Of a DNA stretch of 9,459 nucleotides, positions 1-6,604 are shown in pieces (the first letter of the stretch is position 1; every line of letters starts with the position of its first letter). A program made the translations under genes and the position numbers. Source of the stretch: Gemmatimonadales bacterium (GTDB lineage Bacteria; Gemmatimonadota; Gemmatimonadetes; Gemmatimonadales; GWC2-71-9); the NCBI GenBank assembly GCA_030597435.1, contig JAUVRV010000075.1, positions 1 through 9,459 on the forward strand. The letters run 5' to 3'. Below the pieces are notes generated by a model, which did no database searches, was not told the DNA's origin, and saw only the letters and a program-made list of their open reading frames with translations.

Positions 1-999
1 ATGGCCGCGTGGGAGTCAGGTCAAGACGATCTGCCGAACTGGGACGAGGCTCAGTGGGTCGAACGGAGCGAGACTCTCGATCTCGACAGCGTGGATCTCA
101 ATTCGCTGCTGGCCCTGGATTACGAGTGTCTGGCCACGGTCGCAAACCTGATCGGTCGCGCGGACCGGGCCAGCGAGTACACTTCCCGCTATCGAGACCT
201 GGTCGAGAAAGTGAACGAGTACCTGTGGAATGACCAGATCGGCATGTACGTGGATCGGCAGTGGGATGGTCAGTTCTCGACACGCCTTGCCGCCTCGAAC
301 TTCTATCCACTCGTTGCCGGTATACCACCGGATGATCGCGTCGAGCGAATGCTGCAGACGCTGCTCGATCAATCCAAGTTCTGGGGTCGGTACGTCCTAC
401 CAACCATCAGTTGCGATGACCGCACGTTCGAACAGCAACAGTACTGGCGCGGCACAATCTGGCCGCCGCCCAACTACCTCGTGTATCAGGGTCTCAGGCG
501 GTACGGGCTCGACGAGGTGGCCGGTGAGTTAGCCGCCCGGAGCGTCGATCTGTTCCTGAAGAGTTGGCGTGACTATCAACTCTGTCGCGAGAACTACGAC
601 AGTCGCACGGGTGAAGGCGGTGGGCACGCCTATCAGAGTTGGGGACCGCTGTTTGCGCTCTTGGGGATCGAGGAGTTCATCGATGTCACACCCTGGGATG
701 GGCTTCGCATTGGCACTCTGGCACCACCACCACTCTCCACCCTCAAGAACATCTCCCTGTGTGGCCACACCTGGTCGGTTTCGCTCTCATCGGATGGACT
801 CGATGCGACGGTGGACGGGCAACCCCTGCTGCGTACAAGCGGCATTGTAGTGCTGCGCCATGTCAAACTCGACGCACGGTCACTCACAGCAAAGACACTG
901 GCACTGGCACCGGTAACGCTTAGGGTGTCATTCGAGGACGGAGAGCCCGAGGTGTTAGCAATCCCACCAGGGGAGCATGAGATCACGGTGTCCCGGTAG
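1..999 (+). CDS. GH63-like (alpha/alpha)6-barrel glycoside hydrolase, C-terminal part
   Basis: C-terminal 332 residues of a glycoside hydrolase of the GH63 / mannosylglycerate-hydrolase-like type, which hydrolyse alpha-linked glucose or mannose from oligosaccharides or small glycosides. Seen: ESGQDDLPNWD at residues 5-15 matches the family segment ESGMDNSPxWD, whose first Asp (here D9) is the expected general acid. YWRGTIWPPPNYL at 148-160 is the hallmark barrel motif. ENYDSRTGEGGG at 197-208 carries the likely second catalytic acid, E197. Residues from about 232 look like a C-terminal beta domain. The ATG at position 1 is probably an internal methionine, because family members are several hundred residues longer and the catalytic Asp would otherwise sit nine residues from the start; the gene therefore begins left of the window. 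Substrate and cellular location cannot be read from this part. It ends with TAG and converges on the M28 peptidase gene across 188 bp. Confidence 0.82.
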   Translation: MAAWESGQDDLPNWDEAQWVERSETLDLDSVDLNSLLALDYECLATVANLIGRADRASEYTSRYRDLVEKVNEYLWNDQIGMYVDRQWDGQFSTRLAASNFYPLVAGIPPDDRVERMLQTLLDQSKFWGRYVLPTISCDDRTFEQQQYWRGTIWPPPNYLVYQGLRRYGLDEVAGELAARSVDLFLKSWRDYQLCRENYDSRTGEGGGHAYQSWGPLFALLGIEEFIDVTPWDGLRIGTLAPPPLSTLKNISLCGHTWSVSLSSDGLDATVDGQPLLRTSGIVVLRHVKLDARSLTAKTLALAPVTLRVSFEDGEPEVLAIPPGEHEITVSR

Positions 1000-1019
1000 C
1001 CCGCCTTCCCGGTGGCCCG
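991..1019. repeat. Imperfect 13-bp direct repeat over the GH63 stop codon
   Basis: TCCCGGTAGCCCG at 991-1003 recurs as TCCCGGTGGCCCG at 1007-1019, with one mismatch and a 16-bp offset. The first copy contains the TAG stop codon of the GH63-like gene; the single difference (A to G) removes the stop in the second copy. This could be a small local duplication at the gene's 3' end or chance similarity in GC-rich sequence. Confidence 0.5.
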
Positions 1020-1093
1020 GATCTACCCTTCCCCGCTCCCCGTCACGGCGGTCGCGACTACCCGGCGGGCTCGTCGGTCGTTCCCTCGCCTGA

Positions 1094-1114
1094 CCCCGGG
1101 CTTCCAGTCCGGGG
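1094..1114. terminator. GC-rich hairpin between convergent genes, possible terminator
   Basis: CCCCGGGC (1094-1101) pairs with GTCCGGGG (1107-1114) to give an 8-bp stem with one G-U wobble and a 5-nt loop (TTCCA). It sits 95 bp past the stop codon of the GH63-like gene. In the plus direction it is followed by CAAAATCG, not a U-run, and no U-run follows on the minus strand either. It is therefore not a textbook intrinsic terminator. It may be a transcript-stabilising or bidirectional pausing hairpin. Confidence 0.4.
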
Positions 1115-1118
1115 CAAA

Positions 1119-1157
1119 ATCGCAAATCGCACATCGTCAATCGTCAATCGCAGATCT
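1119..1157. repeat. Heptanucleotide tandem repeat, consensus ATCGYMA
   Basis: The core ATCG occurs at 1119, 1126, 1133, 1140 and 1147, exactly every 7 bp. A degraded sixth copy (ATCT) stands at 1154. The units read ATCGCAA, ATCGCAC, ATCGTCA, ATCGTCA and ATCGCAG. The array starts five bases after the hairpin at 1094-1114 and lies outside any recognised gene. The unit length is not a multiple of three repeats of a codon-based pattern, and the array lies between genes, so it looks like a noncoding microsatellite or an intergenic repeat element. Confidence 0.75.
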
Positions 1158-1187
1158 TCCGTTCCCTTTTCCCTTTGCCATTTTCCC

Positions 1188-2852
1188 CTAGTGCCCTCCC
1201 ATCATAGCATCTCTCGTCGCCTTGAACTCGGTTCCCTCACTCCAATTCGGGAACGTAGACTCGTTTGCCAATCGGTAGCCGATACGGAAGTAGAGTCGCA
1301 AGTCGTCGATAGCGCCGGAAAGGTCCCAGTCCTCGCTGTACTCGTCGGATGGCTTGTGATAGTTCTGTGCTAGGTACTCGTCGCGCCGCTCCTGCGTCCA
1401 GTCTTTGCCGTGTTCTACATGGTCGGTACCTTCACCGGCATACAACGCGGGCACGCCGACCTTGGCAAAACTGAAGTGATCTGACCGGTAGTAATATCCG
1501 GCCTGCGGCTCGGCATCTGGTACGAGCACGCGGTTCTGGTACTTGGCAGCATCAGCCAGGTAGTCATCGAGTTCCGAGTTGCCCAAACCGACAACTATCA
1601 CATCGTTCATCGAGCCAAGAATGTTCATGGCATCCATGTTGATCGCGGCTACGGTCTTGGCCAACGGATAGATCGGGTTACTGCCATAGTACGCCGATCC
1701 GAGCAGGCCCTGCTCTTCCGCGGTAACGGCAATGAAGAGAATCGACCGTGCCGGCCTTTGCTCCAACGACATGAAGGCCTCCGCCAGCTCCAGTAGGCCG
1801 GCGGTGCCCGTGGCGTTGTCCAGCGCCCCGTTGTAAACCTGGTCGCCTTCCAGACTCCGGTCTATGCCGAAATGGTCCCAGTGCGCCATGTAGACTAGGT
1901 GTTCGTCAGGACGCTCGCTGCCCGGTATACGTGCAACCACGTTTCGTGAGGTTGATTGCACGATCGAATTCCGTAGCGAAAGCGACGCAGTCAGTCCCAA
2001 TGGCACGGACTCGAAGTCTCTCTGCGTGGCGGCGTCCTTCAGGGATTCGTAGTCCAGACCCGCTTGCTCGAAGATCGATCGTGCCGTTTCCACCGTTATC
2101 CAACCTTCCACCACCACCCGTGACATGTTGTTGTCTTCGGCCACCAATGCGAACTGCGGCCCGGACCAGCTTCCCTGCACCGTTCCCCACGGGTAGGCAG
2201 CCGGCTCGGTTTCGTGCACGATCAACGCGCCGGCGGCCCCCTGACGAGCGGCTTCCTCAAACTTGTAAGTCCAGCGACCATAGTAGGTCATCGTGTTGCC
2301 GTTGAACAACGCCGTGTCCTTGGTCGCGAACCCCGGATCGTTGACCAGCATCACGACTGTCTTGCCCCGCACGTCCAGCCCCTCGTAGTCGTTCCAACCG
2401 AACTCCGGCGCCACCACGCCGTATCCCACGAAAACCATGTCCGAGTTGGAGATCGATGCGCTGCCAACGACTCGCTTGGTCCACACCATGACCTCATCGC
2501 CATAGCCGTACCTCTTCGAGGAACCCTGTCCTCGAACCGTAAGTGTGGCTCTGGGATCGGCCGTGATGGATACGAGCGGAACCTCCTGGAAATAGCTGTC
2601 GCCGTTCCCTGGCTCCACTCCGAGTTTGTTGAACTCCTCCTCCAAGAAGGCGACAGTCTTGTCTTCGCCGGGTGACGAGGGGCCACGACCCTCGTATTCG
2701 TCCGAGGCCAACACTTGCACGTCGGCCGCCAGATCGTCGGCGTTCAGGGTATCCAGAGCCGCGTCCAGTTGGGCGTCACCGCCGCATGCGGCCAATGCGA
2801 GTGGGACAAGCGGGATCAGCCACTTGCCGGTGGCTTTCATATTGAGTCTCAT
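1188..2852 (-). CDS. M28-family zinc aminopeptidase lipoprotein with PA-type insert
   Basis: A 554-residue secreted metallopeptidase of family M28, expected to remove N-terminal amino acids from peptides using two zinc ions. Residues 6-23 form a lipoprotein signal ending in LAAC (lipidated C23), so it is probably membrane-anchored outside the cytoplasm. The region at about 130-260 (FVGYGVVAPE, VRGKTVVML, GAAGALIVHE) resembles the protease-associated (PA) domain inserted in many M28 enzymes. All five expected metal ligands are visible: H324 (in AHWDHFG), D345 (GALDN), E380 with catalytic E379 (TAEEQG), D407 (NMDAM) and H499 (YHKPSDE). The start at 2852 is the longest reading; ATG at 2840 (residue 5) also gives a full signal peptide and neither has a strong ribosome binding site. 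It follows msrQ by 66 bp on the same strand and may be the last gene of that unit. The natural substrate is unknown. Confidence 0.93.
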   Translation of the reverse strand: MRLNMKATGKWLIPLVPLALAACGGDAQLDAALDTLNADDLAADVQVLASDEYEGRGPSSPGEDKTVAFLEEEFNKLGVEPGNGDSYFQEVPLVSITADPRATLTVRGQGSSKRYGYGDEVMVWTKRVVGSASISNSDMVFVGYGVVAPEFGWNDYEGLDVRGKTVVMLVNDPGFATKDTALFNGNTMTYYGRWTYKFEEAARQGAAGALIVHETEPAAYPWGTVQGSWSGPQFALVAEDNNMSRVVVEGWITVETARSIFEQAGLDYESLKDAATQRDFESVPLGLTASLSLRNSIVQSTSRNVVARIPGSERPDEHLVYMAHWDHFGIDRSLEGDQVYNGALDNATGTAGLLELAEAFMSLEQRPARSILFIAVTAEEQGLLGSAYYGSNPIYPLAKTVAAINMDAMNILGSMNDVIVVGLGNSELDDYLADAAKYQNRVLVPDAEPQAGYYYRSDHFSFAKVGVPALYAGEGTDHVEHGKDWTQERRDEYLAQNYHKPSDEYSEDWDLSGAIDDLRLYFRIGYRLANESTFPNWSEGTEFKATRDAMMGGH

Positions 2853-2918
2853 CTCTTTTCTCTCATTCCTGGAGGGTGGGAATGTCAGCGCATGAAAAGT
2901 AACCTGGCAGGAAGACCA

Positions 2919-3521
2919 CTATGAAGGGCGCTTGACTCGCTTGCTCCACAGCCGTGAGGCCAACAACACAACCACTATGACACCGTAGATCGTTGGATCG
3001 CGGGTGTCGATCTTGACCAACCACAGGTAGTGCACCACTCCCGCCGCGGCCGCCGCATAAACCAGACTGTGTAGCGCCTTCCAGCGCGCACCACCAAGTC
3101 GCTTGACCATCTTGTTCGTGGAAGTCACGGCGAGCGGTACGAGCACCAGGAAACCAGAGAATCCGACCGTTATGTACGGCCGCTTGGCAACGTCTTCAAC
3201 AATGCCCGCTAGCGAGAAGAACTGGTCGAACAGCAGGTAGGTCCCTAGATGGAGCGTCACGTAGAAGAACGCAAACAACCCGATCAAGCGGCGCAGCCTC
3301 ATCAGGTGAGACCAACCGGAGATGCGCACCAGAGGGGTGACCGCCAGGGTCGCCACCAGGATTCTGAGTCCTGCTAGTCCCGTGCGGTGAGTAATGTCCT
3401 CTAAAGGGTTGGCCGAAAGGTTGCCCGTGAATGTGTCCCACAGGAGCCAGAGCAACGGCACCAAGCAGAGCATTACGACCGCTGGTCTAACAACCCACCT
3501 TGTTAGTTGGTTGCGGGTCAA
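2919..3521 (-). CDS. msrQ: MsrQ haem-binding membrane subunit of the MsrPQ system
   Basis: A 200-residue integral membrane protein of the ferric-reductase-like / YedZ family, which passes electrons from the respiratory chain to periplasmic MsrP. Several membrane helices can be seen (about residues 12-28, 48-65, 78-98, 115-132, 150-168 and 176-190). The conserved histidines expected to hold b-type haem are H91 (in TLHLGTYLL), H151 (WKALHSLVY) and H164 (VVHYLWL). Length matches E. coli MsrQ (about 210 residues). The start codon is TTG at 3521: AGGA lies 6 nt upstream, and the next methionine (residue 17) would cut into the first helix. The AGGA overlaps the msrP stop codon and the genes are 8 bp apart, so translational coupling with msrP is likely. 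Confidence 0.93.
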   Translation of the reverse strand: MTRNQLTRWVVRPAVVMLCLVPLLWLLWDTFTGNLSANPLEDITHRTGLAGLRILVATLAVTPLVRISGWSHLMRLRRLIGLFAFFYVTLHLGTYLLFDQFFSLAGIVEDVAKRPYITVGFSGFLVLVPLAVTSTNKMVKRLGGARWKALHSLVYAAAAAGVVHYLWLVKIDTRDPTIYGVIVVVLLASRLWSKRVKRPS

Positions 3522-3527
3522 TTCCGT

Positions 3528-3531
3528 TCCT
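3528..3531 (-). promoter_or_regulatory. Ribosome binding site of msrQ overlapping the msrP stop
   Basis: On the minus strand, AGGA (3531-3528) shares bases with the TAG stop of msrP (3532-3530) and stands 6 nt before the TTG start of msrQ. Good spacing supports the TTG start, and the overlap suggests ribosomes finishing msrP reinitiate on msrQ. Confidence 0.6.
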
Positions 3532-4435
3532 AGTAGTACCGGCTCAGGTCCATCCCCGCATAGAGGTCGGCTACTTGGTCGGCGTAGCCGTTGAAGGGCA
3601 GCGTATCCTGCTTGCGTATCTTGCCCAGCCGGCGCTCCTTCTTCTGGCTCCAGCGCGGATGGCTTACGTCGGGATTCACGTTGGCATAGAAGCCGTACTC
3701 ACGAGCCAGGACCTGGTTCCAAGATGTAGGAGGCTCTTGATCGGTCAGCCGGATCCTGACGATGGACTTGATGCTCTTGAATCCGTACTTCCAAGGCACG
3801 ACCAACCTGATGGGGGCTCCGTTCTGGTTGGGCAGCATCTTGCCATACAAACCGGTGGCCAAAATGGTCAACGGATGCATTGCCTCATCGAGTCGCAGGC
3901 CCTCCATATAGGGCCACGGTAGCACCGTGCGGAGTTGACCCGGCATCTGCTCCGGGTCGTGCAGAGTCACGAACTGGACATACTTCGCCTTTGACGTTGG
4001 CTCTACTTCTTTGAGCAGGCTGGCCAGCGGGAAGCCCATCCAGGGAATCACCATCGACCATGCTTCGACACAGCGCAGTCGATAGATGCGCTCCTCCGCC
4101 GGATACTTCCTGAGGATTTCCTCGATGTCAAAGACCTTCGGCTTGTGGACCGCGCCCTCGACAGCCACCGTCCAGGGCCGAGTTCTCAGCATGTGGGCGT
4201 TGTGCTTGGGGTCGTCTTTCCCCACTCCGAACTCGTAGAAGTTGTTGTAACTCGTCACGGAGTCGTACGGCGTGAGTTTCTCGTCTTGTCGTGTCCGCAT
4301 TAGGGACGGAGCCACAGGAATCAAAGCGGCCAATGCGGCTCCCGCCGATGCTCCGATGAACTTGCGTCGGTCCCAGTAAAGCGACTCTTCAGTGATCTCT
4401 GACGATCTGATGTCCTGCGCGCGTCTTATCAGCAT
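3530..4435 (-). CDS. msrP: MsrP periplasmic methionine-sulfoxide reductase, molybdopterin subunit
   Basis: A 301-residue Tat-exported oxidoreductase (formerly YedY) of the sulfite-oxidase fold that repairs oxidised methionines in periplasmic proteins. Residues 23-28 (RRKFIG) are the twin-arginine motif, followed by an Ala-rich hydrophobic stretch to about residue 44. A 22-residue extension precedes the twin arginine. C122 in RLRCVEAWSM is the expected molybdenum ligand. WMGFPLASLL (132-141) and KYGFKSIKSIVRI (216-228) are characteristic family segments around the cofactor. Length is close to E. coli MsrP (334). The start ATG at 4435 has GGAG 5 nt upstream. Directly followed by msrQ, the usual pair; preceded by galK with a 45-bp gap. 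Export requires the Tat system and Moco insertion in the cytoplasm, whose genes are not here. Confidence 0.95.
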   Translation of the reverse strand: MLIRRAQDIRSSEITEESLYWDRRKFIGASAGAALAALIPVAPSLMRTRQDEKLTPYDSVTSYNNFYEFGVGKDDPKHNAHMLRTRPWTVAVEGAVHKPKVFDIEEILRKYPAEERIYRLRCVEAWSMVIPWMGFPLASLLKEVEPTSKAKYVQFVTLHDPEQMPGQLRTVLPWPYMEGLRLDEAMHPLTILATGLYGKMLPNQNGAPIRLVVPWKYGFKSIKSIVRIRLTDQEPPTSWNQVLAREYGFYANVNPDVSHPRWSQKKERRLGKIRKQDTLPFNGYADQVADLYAGMDLSRYY

Positions 4436-4440
4436 TAGCT

Positions 4441-4444
4441 CTCC
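4441..4444 (-). promoter_or_regulatory. Ribosome binding site of msrP
   Basis: GGAG on the minus strand (4444-4441) lies 5 nt before the ATG at 4435, within the 45-bp gap after the galK stop. It confirms the msrP start and independent translation initiation. I see no hairpin in this gap that would end the galK transcript. Confidence 0.6.
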
Positions 4445-4480
4445 AGTGGTCCCTGCAACGCTGTATCGTTCACCCTTGGC

Positions 4481-5644
4481 TCAGACCAGTTTGGCTCCGT
4501 CCGAAGGCACACATATGTGGCAGTATCCCGATTCTCCCCCAGGCGCCGAATACCGCCGCTGCATACGACCTACAAACGAGCTGGCCATGTCCGTTTCCAC
4601 CAAAGCGACGGCACAGCCGCCGAACCCGGCACCGGTCATCCTCGCTCCGTAGCATCCGGCCGTGTTGCGCGCCAATTCCGTGATCTCCTCCAGCTCGGCA
4701 CTCGACACCTCATACAAGTCTCTCAGGCTTGCGTGAGACTCATTCATTACACGACCGGCGGTCTCGAGATCCCCCGCCTGTAGTGCCTCGGCCAACTGCT
4801 GCGGTCGGACCATCTCCTCGACGACGTGCTTGGCCCTACTATAAGTCTCGGGATGCATCAGTGGTTCCGCCGCAGCTAGCCCGTCCGGTGTCACGTCTCT
4901 CAAGGCGCGTATGGCAGGGTCTCGCTCGCGCAGCCGTGCCACCGCCGCTTCACAGCTGGCCCGCCGGCGGTTGTATGCGCTGCCGGCTAGGGTGCGCCGC
5001 ACGCCCGTATCCATCACCACGAACGAAGCACGACTCGGTATCTCAACCGGCGTGACGGTCAGGTCGCGACAATCGAGCAACAAGGCACATCCGGCTCGGG
5101 ACGCGGCAGCGGCGTACTGATCCATGATCCCGCAATTCACCCCCACGTACTGGTTCTCAGCTCGCTGACAGAGCCGAGCCATCTTCGGGGGATCCCACTG
5201 GACGCTGGAAACCTCACAAAGGGCCCTGGCAACGGACACCTCTAGAGCAGCCGAGGATGAGAGTCCAGAACCGATCGGGATGTTTCCAGCGATGACCATG
5301 TCGATCCCGCCGACCGGCTCACCTGCGTCGGCAAGGGCCCAGGCAACGGCGGCCACGTAGTCGAACCACTCAGACCCGCCCGGCGCGCTCAGTTCAACTA
5401 GATCAACCTGCCGGGTCTCCTCCACGGTGACGGAACGAGCCCGCAGCTGCCCATCGCGACGCGGCGCAAACGCGACAGCCACGTGGAGATCGATCCCCAT
5501 CGGCAACACGTAACCATCGTTGTAGTCGGTGTGCTCGCCCACCAAGTTCACCCGCCCCGGAGCAACCGCGACCAACGGCTCGGAACCGTGAAGATCGATG
5601 AAGCGTTGTCTCGCCCGCATGGCGGGCACGGCCGGCGAATTCAT
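4481..5644 (-). CDS. galK: Galactokinase
   Basis: A 387-residue cytoplasmic GHMP-family sugar kinase that phosphorylates alpha-D-galactose to galactose 1-phosphate with ATP, the entry step of the Leloir pathway. Seen: the galactokinase signature GRVNLVGEHTDYNDG at 30-44 with catalytic R31; the GHMP ATP-binding loop IPIGSGLSSSAA at 122-133; catalytic base D175 in CGIMDQYA; and the third GHMP motif MTGAGFGGCAVAL at 336-348. HTDYNDG is the form typical of true galactokinases. Length matches E. coli GalK (382). The start ATG at 5644 lacks a clear ribosome binding site; ATG at residue 9 is an alternative, also without one. No galT, galE or galactose transporter is present nearby. As the first gene of a minus-strand run with msrP, msrQ and the M28 peptidase, it may be transcribed with them from the 5645-5845 spacer. 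Confidence 0.96.
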   Translation of the reverse strand: MNSPAVPAMRARQRFIDLHGSEPLVAVAPGRVNLVGEHTDYNDGYVLPMGIDLHVAVAFAPRRDGQLRARSVTVEETRQVDLVELSAPGGSEWFDYVAAVAWALADAGEPVGGIDMVIAGNIPIGSGLSSSAALEVSVARALCEVSSVQWDPPKMARLCQRAENQYVGVNCGIMDQYAAAASRAGCALLLDCRDLTVTPVEIPSRASFVVMDTGVRRTLAGSAYNRRRASCEAAVARLRERDPAIRALRDVTPDGLAAAEPLMHPETYSRAKHVVEEMVRPQQLAEALQAGDLETAGRVMNESHASLRDLYEVSSAELEEITELARNTAGCYGARMTGAGFGGCAVALVETDMASSFVGRMQRRYSAPGGESGYCHICVPSDGAKLV

Positions 5645-5845
5645 GGACCGGAACTATGCTCGATTGCTAGGGTTTAGAGACATAGCTAGTAGGTTGAAAA
5701 TACGCCAAGAACGGAGTCTGGGAGGGAGTCTTTGGTGTATATTCAGGTTAGGGAGTATTGAGTGGAGCCCCCCGTATGCCGCTGGTCTCCACACAGGGAT
5801 GGGCCGCGACTACAGACCTGGTTTGCCGAGTGGGAGGTACGGAAC
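5645..5845. promoter_or_regulatory. Divergent intergenic region between galK and the plug-domain gene
   Basis: This 201-bp spacer must hold the promoters of both divergent genes if no upstream operon reads through. For the minus strand a weak candidate is TTGGCG (5708-5703) with TATGTC (5684-5679), 18-bp spacing, about 35 bp before galK. For the plus strand, TATATT at 5738-5743 matches the -10 consensus at 5 of 6 positions but has no good -35 partner. GGAGTCT occurs twice, at 5713-5719 and 5725-5731, and GCTAG twice, at 5666-5670 and 5685-5689; either pair could be an operator half-site or chance. Confidence 0.4.
5833..5837 (+). promoter_or_regulatory. Strong ribosome binding site fixing the plug-protein start
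   Basis: GGAGG at 5833-5837 stands 8 nt before the ATG at 5846. It decides that the gene starts there and not at the in-frame ATG-like upstream reading from 5762, whose extra 28 residues do not resemble a signal peptide. Confidence 0.8.
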
Positions 5846-6604
5846 ATGTCTGTCTCACCAAGGAGGCGGCTCCGCGGTGCCTTGGCACCTATCGCTCTGC
5901 TTGCCGCGGTATCTCCAATCGGTATCGCCGCGCAGAATACCGGCTCAATTTCAGGCCGAATCCTGGATGCGCTAAAACGTGAGCCCATTCGCGACGTGAT
6001 CGTCAGCATTGTTGGATCGGCATTGAGTTCCGGAACTGACACAGATGGTTACTACACCATTGACAGCGTGATGCCCGGCCTGGTCAAGGTCAAGGCGCAG
6101 ATCCTGGGTTACGTACCGATCACGACTGATTACTATACCGTCCATCCTGACAGCTCCACGCCCGTCGACTTCCACCTCGCCCCGGTGCTTTATGAGTTGG
6201 AGGGAGTCGAAGTAACCGCGCAGAGCCCTCAGAGGACGTGGGTGCAACACCAGGGCTCACAGGTTCTCACCAAAGAAGACATCCCGCAGCGCGGCGACAT
6301 TCTGAGCGCTCTGCAGGGACTCATCCCCAGCGTACGAGTGAGAGGTCGGAGAGATGATACTCGGCTGGTAGTGCGCAATGCGGCAGCCGATGTCCTGTAT
6401 GTGATCGACGGCATTGTCATCCGCCCTCCTCTCACGTTCTACATCGACGCAACTCAAGTTGATTGTGTCGAAGTACGACGCGGATTCAGCGCCGTGGCGC
6501 AGTTCAAGCCATCCATCGTCGGGGAAAACTATGCTGGAGTAGTGTTGATCTGGACCAGGGGAGCGCTGGGCGCCAGGCCCCGCAGCTGTGTTCCGGACAA
6601 CTAG
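5846..6604 (+). CDS. Secreted CarboxypepD_reg-like plus TonB plug-domain protein without barrel
   Basis: A 252-residue exported protein. Residues 1-29 form a signal peptide (RRR, hydrophobic stretch, cleavage likely after GIAA). Residues about 34-112 (GSISGRILDALKREPIRDV, TDTDGYYTIDSVMPG, VKAQILGYVP) match the carboxypeptidase-regulatory-like beta-sandwich found at the N-terminus of SusC-type outer-membrane receptors. Residues about 119-240 (GVEVTAQ, DILSALQGLIPSVRVRG, VLYVIDGIVIRP, VDCVEVRRGFSAV, AGVVLIWTRG) match a TonB-receptor plug domain. The protein stops where a 22-strand barrel would begin, so it cannot be a channel by itself. It has two cysteines (C207, C248). Stand-alone proteins of this plan exist in environmental bacteria; their role is not settled, with surface binding or partnership with a separate receptor being possible. 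The stop is a clean TAG and no barrel-like sequence follows on this strand, so recent truncation is not evident. Confidence 0.82.
   Translation: MSVSPRRRLRGALAPIALLAAVSPIGIAAQNTGSISGRILDALKREPIRDVIVSIVGSALSSGTDTDGYYTIDSVMPGLVKVKAQILGYVPITTDYYTVHPDSSTPVDFHLAPVLYELEGVEVTAQSPQRTWVQHQGSQVLTKEDIPQRGDILSALQGLIPSVRVRGRRDDTRLVVRNAAADVLYVIDGIVIRPPLTFYIDATQVDCVEVRRGFSAVAQFKPSIVGENYAGVVLIWTRGALGARPRSCVPDN

Larger units (their letters stand above)
1000..1187. other. Convergent intergenic spacer with hairpin and tandem repeat
   Basis: This 188-bp region lies between two genes that converge, so it should contain transcription ends and not promoters. It holds the second copy of a 13-bp direct repeat, a GC hairpin at 1094-1114, a 7-bp-period repeat at 1119-1157 and then a pyrimidine-rich tract at about 1158-1188 made of runs of T and C (purine-rich on the minus strand). 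AGCCCGCC at 998-1005 is the exact inverse of GGCGGGCT at 1064-1071, which could form a long-loop stem. I see no credible small ORF in it. Confidence 0.7.

Noticed and set aside
2214..2675. Open frame of 153 codons on the plus strand inside the M28 peptidase gene
   Set aside because: It is antisense to a gene with all metal ligands intact, and its translation shows no recognisable domain or signal; it is a by-product of GC-rich codon use.
2853..2918. Possible terminator between msrQ and the M28 peptidase gene
   Set aside because: Only a CCTG/CAGG pair with no usable loop is present, so no stable hairpin can form.
5784..5818. Inverted GGTCT/AGACC pair in the leader of the plug gene, considered as a riboswitch stem
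   Set aside because: A five-base stem with a 25-nt loop is expected by chance, and no riboswitch consensus is visible.
5762..5845. Upstream extension of the plug-domain gene (28 extra residues)
   Set aside because: The strong GGAGG before 5846 and the signal peptide starting there fix the start; the extra residues have no such support.
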